Positions 23,101 through 34,025 of a stretch of DNA of 64,000 nt are shown in pieces. Positions within the stretch are counted from its first letter, which is position 1; every line of letters starts with the position of its first letter. The DNA is from Sweltsa coloradensis (lineage: Eukaryota; Arthropoda; Insecta; Plecoptera; Chloroperlidae): contig JAMZAV010002009.1 of NCBI GenBank assembly GCA_024449915.1, forward strand, positions 1 through 64,000, written 5' to 3'. Under the pieces are notes generated by a model. It was not told the DNA's origin. It did not search any database and saw only the letters and a list, made by a program, of their open reading frames with translations. Both the position numbers and the translations under genes were made by a program.

Positions 23101-24050
23101 CAAAAAATTAAATAAACACTATATAAAAATTGCAAACCAGGGGAAGGGCAAGTTAGAGATGCACAGGGGTTTTCCCAAAAAAAAAGCGTTAGATAGTGAC
23201 CCCTGATTAGTAGCTGCATTTTTTAAAAGAAAGGGGACAGAAAGCAAGCCACAACCTGAAGAAAAAAACGGGAAAAAAAAAACTCTGGGAATTACAGATA
23301 AAAAACACGGAAAATATGAGGGGAGTAAAGAGGTTATGCCAGGGAGGGGGAGTGATGGATGTAAAGAGGAAGGCGGTGCCTGAGGGAACATACAGTACAG
23401 TGCAAAAAATTTTGTGGAACACAACATGAGAGGAGGAGGAGAAAAAGGACACCGTGGGGAATAAGAAGTGAAAAATGGCAGTCAAAAAGGAAAAAAGTAG
23501 CATGGAAGACAAAAGAAATTGATAGGTCAGAACAAAACATCAGGGAAAACAGAAGACAAAAAAGTAATGGTGAAAGTAGTAAAGACAGAAAAGATAGAAA
23601 ATGTGGGAAAAGGCGAAGACTGGAAGAGGCTTTGGTGGCAATAAGAAAAGATTATGGATGATAAAGGAGAAGGCAGGACAAGGGCAAAGGGTTTATGAAA
23701 TACAAGGATGTAGGACCGAGATCCAAAATTATTTGTATTGATGTATGTTTATTGTAGAGTTGTGTTGTTAGTATATGTATGTTTTTATGTATGTATGTAT
23801 GCATGTATATGTATGTATGTGTATGTTGTGTATGTTGGGATGTTGTATGTTTTTGTTATGTGATTTTTTTTATGTATGTATTTGTACATTAAATGTGGAA
23901 AACAGTATTAGTGAGATGGCAAAGAAAAGAGGAGAAAACGAAAAAGGAAGAAGTAAACCCAAAGGGAAAACAAGGAAAGAAAAATGGCAATCCCCAGGAG
24001 CATGAGTTTGCCGTTGTAATGATTAAAGAAAGGGGGACCAACGGCAATCA
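23101..24050 (+). other. Purine-rich segment, possible 5' part of LINE-A, plus (TATG)n
   Basis: From about 23220 the + strand is strongly purine-rich in the style of the LINE-A coding strand but without a readable frame. A TATG/TATGTG microsatellite lies at 23775-23880. Pyrimidine-rich reading frames on the minus strand are mirror effects of this composition. Confidence 0.35.
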
Positions 24051-25550
24051 AAAATGGAGACAGGGGTGAAAGCAGGTGGGGAACAGAAGAGGCCAAAGAT
24101 TGGCTTTGAGGGGGGATAGGCCCCAATTGAAAAAGGGGGACAGGGAAAAATTGTAATTAAATATTCTACCTACAAAGTCAGGGGGCAAAAATTTATGAGA
24201 GAGTGATGAAAGGAGAGTGCGCAAAAAAAGTGGAGCCAAAATGAGAGAAGAGCAATAGGATTCAGATGCGGCAGATCCCCTATGACCCGATTTTTTCACT
24301 ACGACAAATCATGGAGAAAAGGTTTGGGGGGAAGGGAAGCTTTTATATGGTTTTTTTGGACTGGAAAAGGCGTATGACCACCTGCCCAAAGGGGGAAAAT
24401 TTTGGGATGCTCAACGGAAAAAGGGGGTTTGGAAAAAGCTAGTAGAGGGAAAAAGAGCTTGTAGAGAGGTGCGAAAATTTTGTTTCAAAAAAAGCCATGG
24501 CCCAAATGAATGGTTCACAACGACATAGGGTAGAAGGGGGTGGTATCGTATCACCCATATTTTTTTGGTAGTAATGGCGAGATGCTCAAAGGGTGGATCC
24601 CAAAAGAAGAAGAAGAAGAGTGACAAAAGACAAGATTGATGCGGAGACATTTTGGAATTTGGGGGACAGTGTGAGGGAAGGCAGGAAAGGGGGATAAGTG
24701 GAATGAGGTGACAGAAGAATTGGTAGAAAATAGCATTTTGAAGAGCGAGACTTGTGATGCAAAAGGGGAAAAAGGCTCCAAGCACAAAAAAGGATTTCAC
24801 TGAGGGGAGTAGAACTGCAGGAAAAGGAAGAATTCCAATACCTAGGAAGTACGATGACAAATGAAGCAAAGATATGGAATGAGGTAAAGCGAAGGGTGGG
24901 ACTGGCAGAAAAGTTTTACCAGAACGTAAGAAAACTGATTGGGAATGAGCAGTTCCCTAAAAAATGCAAAATGCTGCTAGCCTACAAACAATATTACCTA
25001 CCAATTTCAACATATGGCGCGGAAACATGGCCAATGAGATGGAAAGAAGAAAGTGCAGTACAAGCAGCTGAGATGAAATTCATCCGCAGTGTGGCAGGTG
25101 TCACTAAGATGGACAAGGTACAAAGTAGTGTGATACGGAAGAAAGTGGGAGTTGAGAGCCCAAAGTTCAAGATGGGTAAGGACCGACTACAATGGTATGG
25201 CCACATGAGAAGAATGGAGAAGAATAGGATCCCAAAACAAGCATTTGAAGTAGTGAATGAGAGAAGAAGAGTGGGAAGACCTAGAGATAGATGGCAAGAC
25301 CAGGTACAAGCAGATGTGGAGGAGAGAGGAGAGGATTGGGCAGTGGTGGGAGATAGAGAGAGATGGTGGGAAGACAGGAAAAAGTGGAGAGAGTTGGTGT
25401 CACGACAAGAGAAAGAAATACACGAAGATCATGTTGTTCAAGAAAATGATGTGTCGAGCTTGGCAGACCGATACTGATTCCTGGGATGCCCAAGACCAAT
25501 GATGGAAACACCCCTTTACCCAACTATATAGTTGTTGGAATAAAGAGTAG

Positions 25551-25556
<6 letters not shown>
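24051..25556 (+). mobile_element. LINE-A, 3' part with RT and C-terminal domain
   Basis: From 24250 to 24850 the RT is recognisable only by jumping between frames: GFRCGRSP, a FLDxEKAYDHxP-like motif A at about 24350-24385, then a region before the thumb. From 24854 the sequence is clean. The 3'UTR has AATAAAG at about 25538 and then a (TA)n run. The end matches the fragment at 1-296. Elements with this WYGHMRRME / GRPRDRW C-terminus occur widely in invertebrates and are APE-type LINEs; the exact clade is not determined. Confidence 0.7.
24854..25477 (+). pseudogene. LINE-A reverse transcriptase, C-terminal part
   Basis: 207 codons without interruption. Motifs: a thumb-like YKQYYLPISTYGAETW, then AEMKFIRSVAGVT, WYGHMRRMEKNRIPKQA and GRPRDRWQDQV, followed by a Trp/Arg-rich tail. 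These belong to the region after the RT catalytic core. The start is simply the first Met in the open part; the upstream RT is in other frames. Confidence 0.75.
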
Positions 25557-25610
<54 letters not shown>

Positions 25611-25751
25611 TAAACTTGGCTTTATAGTAGGCGACTATGACGCTGTTATGTTAGTACTTTAGACAGAAATTAAAAAAGTGACACCCCGGTGTAGTCACTT
25701 TTTAATTTCTGTCTAAAGTACTGACATACATATATATATATATATATATAA
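25552..25751. repeat. (TA)n microsatellites flanking a 28-bp-arm hairpin
   Basis: TA runs at 25552-25607 and 25729-25751. Between them, 25650-25725 is an inverted repeat: AGTACTTTAGACAGAAATT..AAAAAGTGA pairs with its reverse complement at 25694-25722 around a short CACCCCGGTG loop. It looks like a tiny foldback element inserted into a TA repeat, or a repeat-born hairpin. Confidence 0.8.
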
Positions 25752-25867
25752 TTCTGCTTTGTTGACTGCCTCGACTACGTGATATTAAGCAAAAACAATC
25801 TGTTGACACACAAACAGTATTGATTTGTAAGATTTTTTATAAATGGCACGGGAAAAAAATATATGTA

Positions 25868-26675
25868 GGACAGCGCACAAAAAAACTCACCCGTGTTATT
25901 TTTTTTTTCGATGTTTTTAGTAGGCCTAACTAGTGGTTTCTAGATTTTCTTGAAAGAGATAAATTATATGGTAAATTATACAAAATGTTGATAGTAGATT
26001 GAGAATATATGTATTGATTTATTCAAGAAGTATTTTAAGCACTTAAAATATGTTTTTTACTCACCTTTGTTACTAATGATCAATTTTTCAACTCATTTTT
26101 TAAAAAACTATTTGTTAAGAAAATAATTGTTTGTATTGATTGTATTAGATGTATTACATAGTACCGGTACTTAAACTATGCAAACAGCATACATGCTTCA
26201 CAATTACAATGGCCACTTTTATCACAATTATTTCCAAGACTTGAAATTATAAGCGGTAACATAGGTGAGATATGGTAACAAAGGTGAGACATAGTAACGT
26301 GGTACCGGTAACGTAGGTGAGTAGCCTAATATATTTTCCTATTTAACACGGATTCCTTGAAATTCTACATCAAATGTAAACTCATCTCTTCGAAGTGGTC
26401 TTGGCAACCCTAATGTACGGAAATTTCATATAAATACTCACCTATGTTACTCAGAATCTCACCCGTGTTATTTTTTAGTAACAAGAGTGAGGGTAACAAA
26501 GGTGAGCTTTAAACCTTAAAAAGGCAATAATTAATGCCAGGCTTGCTTATTTTCCTTGTCAGTATTAGGGTATCAATGGGTTCTGGTATTGATTGCCCTG
26601 TTAAATACTTTAGTACCGGTAAATTATGAACCTAAAGCATTAATTCAAATTATCTAGGTAACAAAAGTGAGATTG
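25868..26675. repeat. Array of GGTAACANAGGTGAG motif, possible decayed DNA transposon
   Basis: The motif or its reverse complement occurs at least nine times: about 25884, 26058, 26253, 26273, 26305, 26437, 26458, 26481 and 26494, with a final copy at 26657. The first copy is inverted relative to the last, as terminal repeats would be. No transposase is readable. Compare the TACCTTGGACCA array in the Tigger element. Confidence 0.55.
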
Positions 26676-27345
26676 AATTAAAATACCGGTACTTCCATCA
26701 AATTAACAGAAGAATGGTGACATTTATTCTTCATTCACATGTTTCACACACATCAGCCATCTAGATAAAGAGGGAACCACAGCGTGTGATGCTTGCACTG
26801 TGAACAAATACCGTAATATTACACTACGCTTAACACAGGAAAGATGGCTGTGTTTCCATTGTTGTGGCAGGAGACAATTTGGATCAGCGCCCCTGGCGGC
26901 ATTGGCGTTACATTGGGCGCGAAATTCAAATACTGGAGTTAGCGCATAGGCCTAGATTATTTTTCCGGGTCGAATTTGAGTGGAATTTTCCAATTGGACA
27001 ATTACGTTAAACGACAAAACAAGGGCAAGATGCCCCTGGGCAGGCTAATACACAACATTACTATCGAAAACACTTAAAACTAACTTCTTGCACCTAAATG
27101 GAGTAAATGCGGTTTAAGGGCACACAACACTAAGGTTATTATAGTGCCCTATGGTTATTATTTTTTTCAAAAAGAGTGGGGCGAAAGGGGAAACGCGGTG
27201 GAACACGGGAGGGTAGGCCTGTGCTGGTCAGAAACAGACAGGGGGAAGGTTGGCGGGGTAGGTGCTGGTGGGTTGTGACGGAATCAGGCCGGGGGCTGGC
27301 ACGGGGAGGGGTTGTTGGGTGTTTATTTATGTGGTTTTGTAGTAC
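26676..27345. other. No gene seen
   Basis: AT-rich to 27130, then a G-rich tract (27180-27320). The tract is open in several frames but is low-complexity and without motifs. Confidence 0.45.
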
Positions 27346-28135
27346 AAGGAAGCTTTGCAAACACTTTTTTAGACGCGTTGTTGGATGAACGTAATTGTTT
27401 AAAAACGAAAAAAGCGTAAAATTGCGATTTTCATAAGAAATAATTATTCGATTACGCTCAAATTTCACACGAATATTAATTCATAAAATTAAGGTTCTGT
27501 GAAAAAATTATTACAATCAGATAAAGCATGTAGGTGTAATAAGTCAAAGAAATGTAAAAAAAAACAACAAAAAAACGTGAAATTGTGATTGTCGTGAAAT
27601 ATTATTTTTCGATTGCGCTCAAATTTAACAAAAATATATTAATTCATAAAATTAAAGTTCTGTGAAAAAATCATTACAATCGGATAAAGCATGTACGTGT
27701 TAACAAAGAAATTTTAAAAATCGAAAAAAATTTGTAAAATTGCAATTTTCATAGGAAATAATTTTTCGATTGCGCTCAAATTTCCAACGAATATATAAAT
27801 TCATAAAATTAAGGTTCTGTGAAAAAATCATTGCAATCAAATAAGGCATGTAGGTGTTATGAATCAAAGAATTTTTTTAAAAATCGAAAAAAAATCGTAA
27901 AATTGCGATTTACTTAGGCCTAGGCCTAAAAAGAAATATTTTTTCGATTGCGCTCAAATACGTGGCAGTTCTAAGTTCAGAGATTTTGAAGGCCTCCACA
28001 AAATTTCATCGCATTTGGAGTATAGGTTTAGCCGGAATCGTGAATACAAAGAAAAAAAAAAAAAAAAACATTCCGGCTTTTTTTCTCCAGTGTAGTGAAA
28101 TGGAATCTTCGCTTCGCTCGCTACGCTCATCCAAT
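27346..28135 (+). repeat. Repeat family A, copy 2
   Basis: Opens AGGAAGCTTTGCAAACAC..GTTGGATGAACG; has three internal units starting AAGGTTCTGTGAAAAAAT at about 27490, 27654 and 27808; closes TCTCCAGTGTAGTGAAATGG and CTTCGCTTCGCTCGCTACGCTCATCCAA. At 27908 a TAGGCCTAGGCCTA insert interrupts a segment that reads GCGATTTTCATGAGAAATAA in other copies. Confidence 0.75.
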
Positions 28136-28640
28136 GAACGTTGTAGCCCCACCTGTTTGGTCAGAATTGGCCCAAAAATCAAGAAAATCATTAAAAATCG
28201 GGAAAAAATCGTAAAAGCACGAGTTCTGTGAGAATTATTTCTTCGGTTGTCCCCAAAATCATAAAACAATTGCGCCAAATTTTTGCCCTTTTTTTGCTAT
28301 AATTGCCTAGGCCTATATCAAGTGATTTTAAATGCTCCCATAAAGTTTTGTCAAGATTGGAGTAGCCGTTTGCACGGTCGCGAGCTAAATATTACGAAAA
28401 TATCGCATAATTTTTTTTTTAAATTGTCAAAATACAATATTCATGAGAAATATTTCTTCGATTGTACCCAAAAAACGTGGCAGGTTTAAGTTCAGAGATT
28501 TCGAAGGTCCCCTCCAATTTTCATTAGGATCGCATATATGCCGTTTGCCCGGTAGAGCTTAAAACAGACAAAAAAAAAGCACCCGAGCTAATTTTTTTGG
28601 GGGGGTTAGTGAAATTAAGTCTTTGCTTCGCTCATACAAT
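28136..28640 (+). repeat. Repeat family A-related, diverged copy
   Basis: Contains the GTGGCAGGTTTAAGTTCAGAGATTTCGAAGG and GCCGTTTGCCCGGTAG..AACAGACA segments and the end AGTCTTTGCTTCGCTCATACAA, in the same order as the short form at 59828-59986. Lacks the clean ~160-bp units. Confidence 0.6.
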
Positions 28641-28714
28641 CAGTAATATTGTGCCATGTAGAAATTAAGATAAATGTAGGCCTACCACATGTAGTTGAGT
28701 ACGGTAGCCTACCA

Positions 28715-30182
28715 CTAGGAAGCTTCGCAAACGCTTTTTCAGGCGCGTTGTTGGATGAGCGTAATTGGTGCATTGAGCTGCCATGTGTTATGAGGATTTT
28801 CTGTTGTTCGGTAAAAAAATCATTACAAAGTCGAATAATTTTTTTAAATTAAATTAAATAAAAAATTGACTTTATTTTTTAATTTTTTTATATAATCGTA
28901 ATTTAAAAAAGGAAAAAAATCGTTAAAATTGCGATTTTCATAAGAAATAATTATTTGATTGCGCTCAAATTTTACAAGAATATATTAATTCATAAAATTA
29001 AGGTTCTGTGAAAAATTCATTACAATAGGATAAAGCATGTAGGTGTTATAAGTCAAAGACTTGTTTAAAAAAAGAAAAAACATGTAAAATTTCGATTTTC
29101 ATGAGAAATAATTTTTCGATTGCGCTCAAATTTCACACGAACATCTTAATTCATAAAATAAAGGTTTTGTGAAAAAATCATTTAAATCGAATTAAGCATG
29201 TAGGTGTTATAAGTCGAAGAAATATTTTAAAAATTGAAAAAATTCGTAAAATGGCGATTTTCATGAGAAATAATTTTCCGATTGCGCTCAAAAACGTGGC
29301 AGTTCTAAGTTCAGTGATTTCAAAGATCTCCATAAAATTTCATCGCAATCGGAGTATCGGTTTATCCGGAATCGTGTTAACAAACAGACAAATATACAAA
29401 AAGAAAGAAAGAAAAAAAAAAAAAAAAACATTCCGGATTTTTTTCTCCAGTGTAGTGAAATGGAATCTTCGCTTCGCTCGCTACGCTCATCCAAAAATTA
29501 AATTAAATTAAATAAAAAATTAACTTAAATTTAAATTTTTTTATATAGGTAATCGTAATTTTAAGAAAAGGAAAATATCGTAAAATTGCGATTTCCATAA
29601 TAAATAATTTCAAAATTTCAAAAATTTTCACAAAGAAATAATTATTCGATTGCGCTCAAATTTAATGCGAATATATTTAATCATAAAATTAAGGTTCTGT
29701 GAAAAAATCATTACAATAGGATAAACTAAAGTATGTATAGGTGTTATAATTCAAAGAATTGTTTAAAAAAAGAAAAAAATCCGTAAAATTTTGTTTTTCA
29801 TGAGAAATAATTTTTCGATTGCGCTCAAATTTCACAAGAATATCTTAGTTCTTAAAATTAAGGTTCTGTGAAAAAAATCATCAAAATCGAATAAAGCATG
29901 TAGGGTGTTATAAGTCGAAGAAATTTTTTAAAAATATAAAAAAATCGTAAAATTGCGATTTTCTTGAGAAATAATTTTCCGATTGCGCTCAAAAACGTGG
30001 AAGTTCAGAGATTTCGAAGGCCTCCAGAAAATTTCATCACAATTGGAGTATTGGTTTAGCCAGAATCGTGTTACCCGGTAACAAACACACAAAAATACAA
30101 ACAGAAAAAAAAGAAAAACAATCTGTTTTTTTCTCCAGTGTAGTGAAATGGAATCTTTGCTTCGCTCGCTACGCTCATCTAC
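28715..30182 (+). repeat. Repeat family A, two adjoining copies
   Basis: Copy 3 runs from AGGAAGCTTCGCAAACGC (28717) to CGCTACGCTCATCCAA (29493), with internal units at about 29001 and 29160. Copy 4 lacks the 5' head, starts about 29496, has units at about 29692 and 29862 and ends CGCTACGCTCATC (30179). The two share the AAATTAAATTAAATAAAAAATT spacer, so this may be one element with a partial tandem duplication. Confidence 0.7.
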
Positions 30183-30247
30183 ATTACCTCACTTTTGGAA
30201 GTAGGTATTGGTTTTGATTAGAATAACCGGCACTCTTTCGGTTGGTG

Positions 30248-30748
30248 TTAGCCAACTTTTAATCACTGTTTTTTCACTTGAAAACGATGGAAAATCACTG
30301 TAAATGATTTATATTTTATAATTGCAGTTGTGTTTAATAAAAAAATGCACTCGCAAGTTTCTTTTTTGTTGTTAAATAAACAAAAGTAAGTTACAAGTAG
30401 GGCCTAGGCCTAGCGATGAGTGAAGCGCCTTTAGGCCGACCGATCATGCTGAGAACTGAGCACCGGCCGGCCGCCACCAAGCCGAGGTTTGTACTCACTG
30501 CAAACTGCAAGCGATGCAAATAACAATAATAACCAATGTAAATATCCAATATGGCCGTCAGCATGTTAACCTGTGTAAATTACTAGCCTAATTCAGCTAA
30601 CACATTGTAGTGTACATTTTCAGATCAGTAGGCCTAGACATCAATAAATCGTTCATAATTACTATTTTTATATTTATTTCATATTCACAGTGGTTTTTTG
30701 TCATTTTTAAGTGAAAAAAACAGTGTTAAAAAGTTGGCCAACAGCGAA
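30248..30748. mobile_element. TIR element (~500 bp)
   Basis: Left end TTAGCCAACTTTTAATCACTG plus TTTTTTCACTT pairs with the right end AAGTGAAAAAAACAGTGTTAAAAAGTTGGCCAA over ~40 bp. No coding capacity; target duplication not evident. Confidence 0.65.
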
Positions 30749-30823
30749 TAATCTTTGCCGTTGAAGCGCCCTGAAACTACTAGGCCTAATACTAATAATA
30801 CCAACCGAAAAAGAATTGAATAA

Positions 30824-31112
30824 GGCCGCGTTCACACAACTTTGTTTTAGTTTTAAGAAATTGTTATTGTTAGGCTAGGGCTATAAGAAATCTGATATCC
30901 TGATTAGTTAGTAATGTTTCAGTGGCCTGTCATAATGAAGTTCTTCCTTTTCATTAGGCCTAGTCGTCCTAAGGATTATTGACGTCTGATTGGTCCGTCA
31001 TAAGAATTTAGTTTTTGTCATAACAATTTCTTAAGACTAAAATGTAAACAATTTATGTCCTATCCCCTTATAACTAAACCATAAACCAATTAGGCCTAGT
31101 GTGAACGTGGCC
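30824..31112. mobile_element. Harbinger-like MITE
   Basis: Inverted ends GGCCGCGTTCACAC / GTGTGAACGTGGCC, flanked on both sides by TAA (30821-30823, 31113-31115), the 3-bp target typical of PIF/Harbinger. An inner inverted pair (AAGAAATTGTTAT / ATAACAATTTCTTAAG) extends the symmetry. Confidence 0.75.
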
Positions 31113-31163
31113 TAACCTTCACTGATTTATAAGGACTAGGCCTAGGACTATTTTGTGTAGGCC

Positions 31164-31453
31164 TACGGCAACGGATCGGAGTGTCTATACGTCCGACGGT
31201 GTTGGACGGGCAAGCAACCACAGGCTGTACGCCCGCCGAGCTTGTGGACGTAATTAAGTTCTCTGTGTACTTTCGTTAGGTTAGTCGAACTTTCCGCCTA
31301 GTTGTAGTATGCCGCGCTAGCTCTAGGATATAATTGATAAGAGCGCACCCGAAATCCTTAAGTTATGCGCTTCTTGGCCATCCGCCGTCGGACGTATAGC
31401 ACAAACTCAGCTGTACGCCCGACATCCCGTCGGACGTATAGACGTGGCCGTAA
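31164..31453. mobile_element. TIR MITE (GTCTATACGTCCGACGG ends)
   Basis: GTCTATACGTCCGACGG near the left end and CCGTCGGACGTATAGAC at the right, with outer TACGGC.AC/GTGGCCGTA. A second inner copy of CCGTCGGACGTATAG lies at 31386-31400. GC-rich, no coding sequence. Confidence 0.65.
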
Positions 31454-32160
31454 CTGATGCCACAGCGCCACAGGTCAAAATTTTGAAAATCAGGTTTTTA
31501 GTCTGTGTTTGATGCATTCTAGAAAAAAATAAGCGGGCTGAATGCAGTACCAAATTAAATTCTTATCTCTAATTCTATGTAGGGGCTAGGCCTACTATGG
31601 CAGGCCCCTAGTGCCAATTAGGCTAGGGGCTAGCCTTGCCCCTAGGCCTACACTTTTAGCTTGAACGTTTAAACGGTTATGTTTTAATTTATTAAAGGTA
31701 GTACTCACTGGTTTGACTATTAGTGGAATGCATGAATGAATAACGCTGGTCAAAGTTGTAAACAGGAGGAGAAAACACATTGTTGTGTTAGGTTTCTAGG
31801 CTAGCCCTAGCACTATTAGCTAGCCTATAAAGGTATAGCTAGGGCTAGTATAAAGGTAGGGCTATAAAGGTTAGGTTTGATTTCAAGCAGCAGCTGCTGT
31901 GCTGTCATGCAGAGTCGATAAAGAAGTTTGCCCAAACAAATAAATCATCAGGCCTAGCCTAGGCCTACCAACATTGAATGTTGCAAATCGTAAAAAATTG
32001 CAATACAGAAAAATAAATGTTACACTGTACGCATATAAATAAATAATTCCACCAGGGTATTACCTTTTTTTTATTTTCGAACCGGAAATTTGATTGAAAA
32101 TCAGACAATCATGCACTCGCCAAAATAATTTTTGCGAGTGCACCTTGTTTGCGTAGGTTG
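31454..32160. other. Upstream region of the PUS7-like gene
   Basis: Contains a fragment of the TTTTGAAAATCAGGTTTTTAG TE module (31480-31560), many TAGGCCTA repeats and an AT-rich stretch. A promoter is presumably near 32160-32300, where CpG-containing GATCGACTACGATATTCGACC sequence starts, but no TATA box or initiator can be claimed. Confidence 0.4.
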
Positions 32161-32346
32161 GATCAAAGGTTGGATGTTCTGAGTACGACGATCGACTACG
32201 ATATTCGACCACGGATATTCGACCCTCGACCTTAGCTTTCGATTCGATCCCGGCAAACGTAGCGTAGCCATTTTTAGCGTTGCCGTTGTCTAATTTTCAT
32301 CTTCAAGTTCAAAACGGAAAGGCGTGCGCGAGGTTTCAATTCGAAG
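32161..32346 (+). other. PUS7: PUS7-like exon 1 (5'UTR) and proximal promoter
   Basis: The transcription start is unknown, so the left limit is nominal. The region is CpG-richer than its surroundings and ends at a good donor (GAAG|GTAATA, intron 32347-32447). The acceptor TTTGTAACAG at 32438-32447 precedes exon 2, in which the first ATG comes 12 bases later. A short non-coding first exon fits this arrangement, though no transcript evidence is at hand. Confidence 0.5.
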
Positions 32347-32447
32347 GTAATAGCTAGCCTTTCTAAGGCCTAGCACGTTTTTCTAACATTTAACTAGTAA
32401 ATTGGGTAAATTGTACTTATATCACATGTTTTATTAATTTGTAACAG

Positions 32448-33179
32448 TTCTTAGCTGAAATGAACAGAGGCTTCAGAGGAGGGTATCCAGGCAAAGGGCC
32501 ACCAAGAATACGAGGGTTCGGGCAGAGTGGTCCCGGTTTCCAGGACCTTCGTGGTGGACAGGGATTTCGAGGCCACATGCACGGCCGTGGAGGTGGTTTC
32601 GGCGGCGGTTACCGTGGTGATCACAGGGGTCGCGGCAGAGATAGCGGGTATCGTGGAGGTTATGGCGGGAATTATAGGCCTAGGTCAAGTTATCCGCCAC
32701 CCACGGAAAATGAGAAATACATTTTCCGCAAGGGCAACGGAAACCACTATCCAAAGTATGTTCACCCCACAGGGACGACAGTTCCCCAATAAAAAGGGGC
32801 TGTCCGAAGTTTAGTGGATACTGAATACATAAGCACAATGAAGGGTTTTAAAGGTACATTAAACAGAGATTTCCGATTTTCATGTCAAAAGTCGATTTTG
32901 AGGAAAAGTTGTTTCGTTGAACAATTTGGAAGTTTCCCGAAGGAAAAAGGTGAAACGATTACACTGGAAAAGCCTTCCAAAAGAAACTGTTTACAAATTT
33001 CGTACTCTACTAAAACCCATTCGGGAGAAGAATAAAGGGTTTAAAGAGTTCAGGGAATGCCAAAGGAAGAGCGAAAAAAATTACATAGCAATACGGGAGA
33101 GTTTTGGGGGACAAGTTAAATAGAACACTAAAACTACTGGTGAAAAAAAGATACGTTATTTCTCGGTCAGACAAATCTG
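32448..33179 (+). CDS. PUS7: PUS7-like pseudouridine synthase, exon 2 (frame-disrupted)
   Basis: ATG at 32460. Residues 1-~85 are Gly/Arg-rich with RGG and RGRG repeats (FRGGYPGKG, HGRGGGFGGGYRGDHRGRGR), an RNA-binding style not found in human PUS7. Pieces of the family's conserved N-terminal region follow in changing frames: TEYISTMKGFKGTL (the GFxGxLKxRYxDF region), NNLEV, KETVYKFRTLLKPIREKNKG and RYVISRSDKSG, ending at the donor CTG|GTAAGT (33180). A TAA at 32790-32792 and at least four ±1 changes, each at an A, T or G run, break the frame. The last codon is split and completes with exon 3. The order and wording of the pieces make the assignment firm; whether the breaks are real is not settled. 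Confidence 0.75.
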
Positions 33180-33239
33180 GTAAGTTTAGTTTTGTTGTTG
33201 TCTCTCACTCCCGCAGTTGGTCAAGGACCGGTGGGGAGG

Positions 33240-34025
33240 TTCGTCTCCTAATCTTCCAATTCCCTTTGACGTATATTTCCCTTCATTGTTTTTTGAGTTT
33301 GTTTCCCCCTTACATTCCCTTTCCTTTTTCCCTTTCACTACCTATTAGCCTGTTCCCCCACTTTATCATCCCCCCCATGATTTCCCTTTGGGCTACGTTT
33401 TGCTGTAGTTGGGAGAGTTAGGTTGGCTTGGCCAGAAATAGTTTTTTTTTTTCTATCCCTTACGAGACCTTTCCAATCAACCATGCTCTTTCCAGAAAGG
33501 GGTATTTTCCCAATCTGTTATATGTTCCCCTTCATACTTCCAACCTGATCCCCCTTTGCCAGGTATGTGGCCCTAGTTAACCCTTTTAAATTCACCCCAT
33601 CCCTCATGGTTCCCCGATTTATATAATTTACTCATCTGATCCCTCCCTTCTTCCTCAAGTTTTCCCCCCTTTGGCATTAACCATTAACGCTACACTTTCG
33701 TAAACTCTTATGTCTTCCCATTTAAACACCTCCTCCCCTTTCCAAGTTTCCCTTTTTCATTACTCTTTGGCTGCCCTTTTTGTCAGTTCCACCCCGCTAG
33801 TCAGTGCTTTCCTGTAGGGTCCCCTACCGCATAGCATACTCTTAGAGTTTGGGTTAAAAAGGATTTGTAGGCATGCCCCTTAAGCTCACCACTCGCCCCT
33901 TTAAGTGTTCTCATGACGAAATTGAGACATCTGAATCCTTTCTTTGTGATTGCCTTCACATGCTCTTCCCAGTTTAGTTGCTGGTGTAGCCATACCCTAA
34001 GGTAGGCTATTTGATGCTCACCACC
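33240..34025 (-). pseudogene. LINE-B copy 2, C-terminal half of RT protein
   Basis: On the minus strand, pieces in several frames match LINE-B copy 1 (49774-50525): KKGFRCLNFVM.TLKGA..ELKGHAYK, then YESV..MV and HEGWGE. Homopolymers are abnormal throughout. It was joined to 39094-40150 before the 5.05-kb hAT-like element inserted. The 3'-most ~300 bp are presumably 3'UTR. Confidence 0.65.

Noticed and set aside
23119..24869. Overlapping Ser/Phe/Leu-rich minus-strand frames resembling membrane proteins
   Set aside because: They are the complement of purine-rich, homopolymer-distorted LINE-A sequence; hydrophobicity is a composition effect.
25868..26675. CRISPR-like array
   Set aside because: The repeated word is short, irregularly spaced and in both orientations, within animal DNA; a transposon motif array is a better reading.
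27139..27468. Gly/Arg-rich frame on + and its minus partner
   Set aside because: Low-complexity G-rich tract; open in several frames and without homology, unlike the RGG exon at 32460 which continues into conserved PUS7 sequence.
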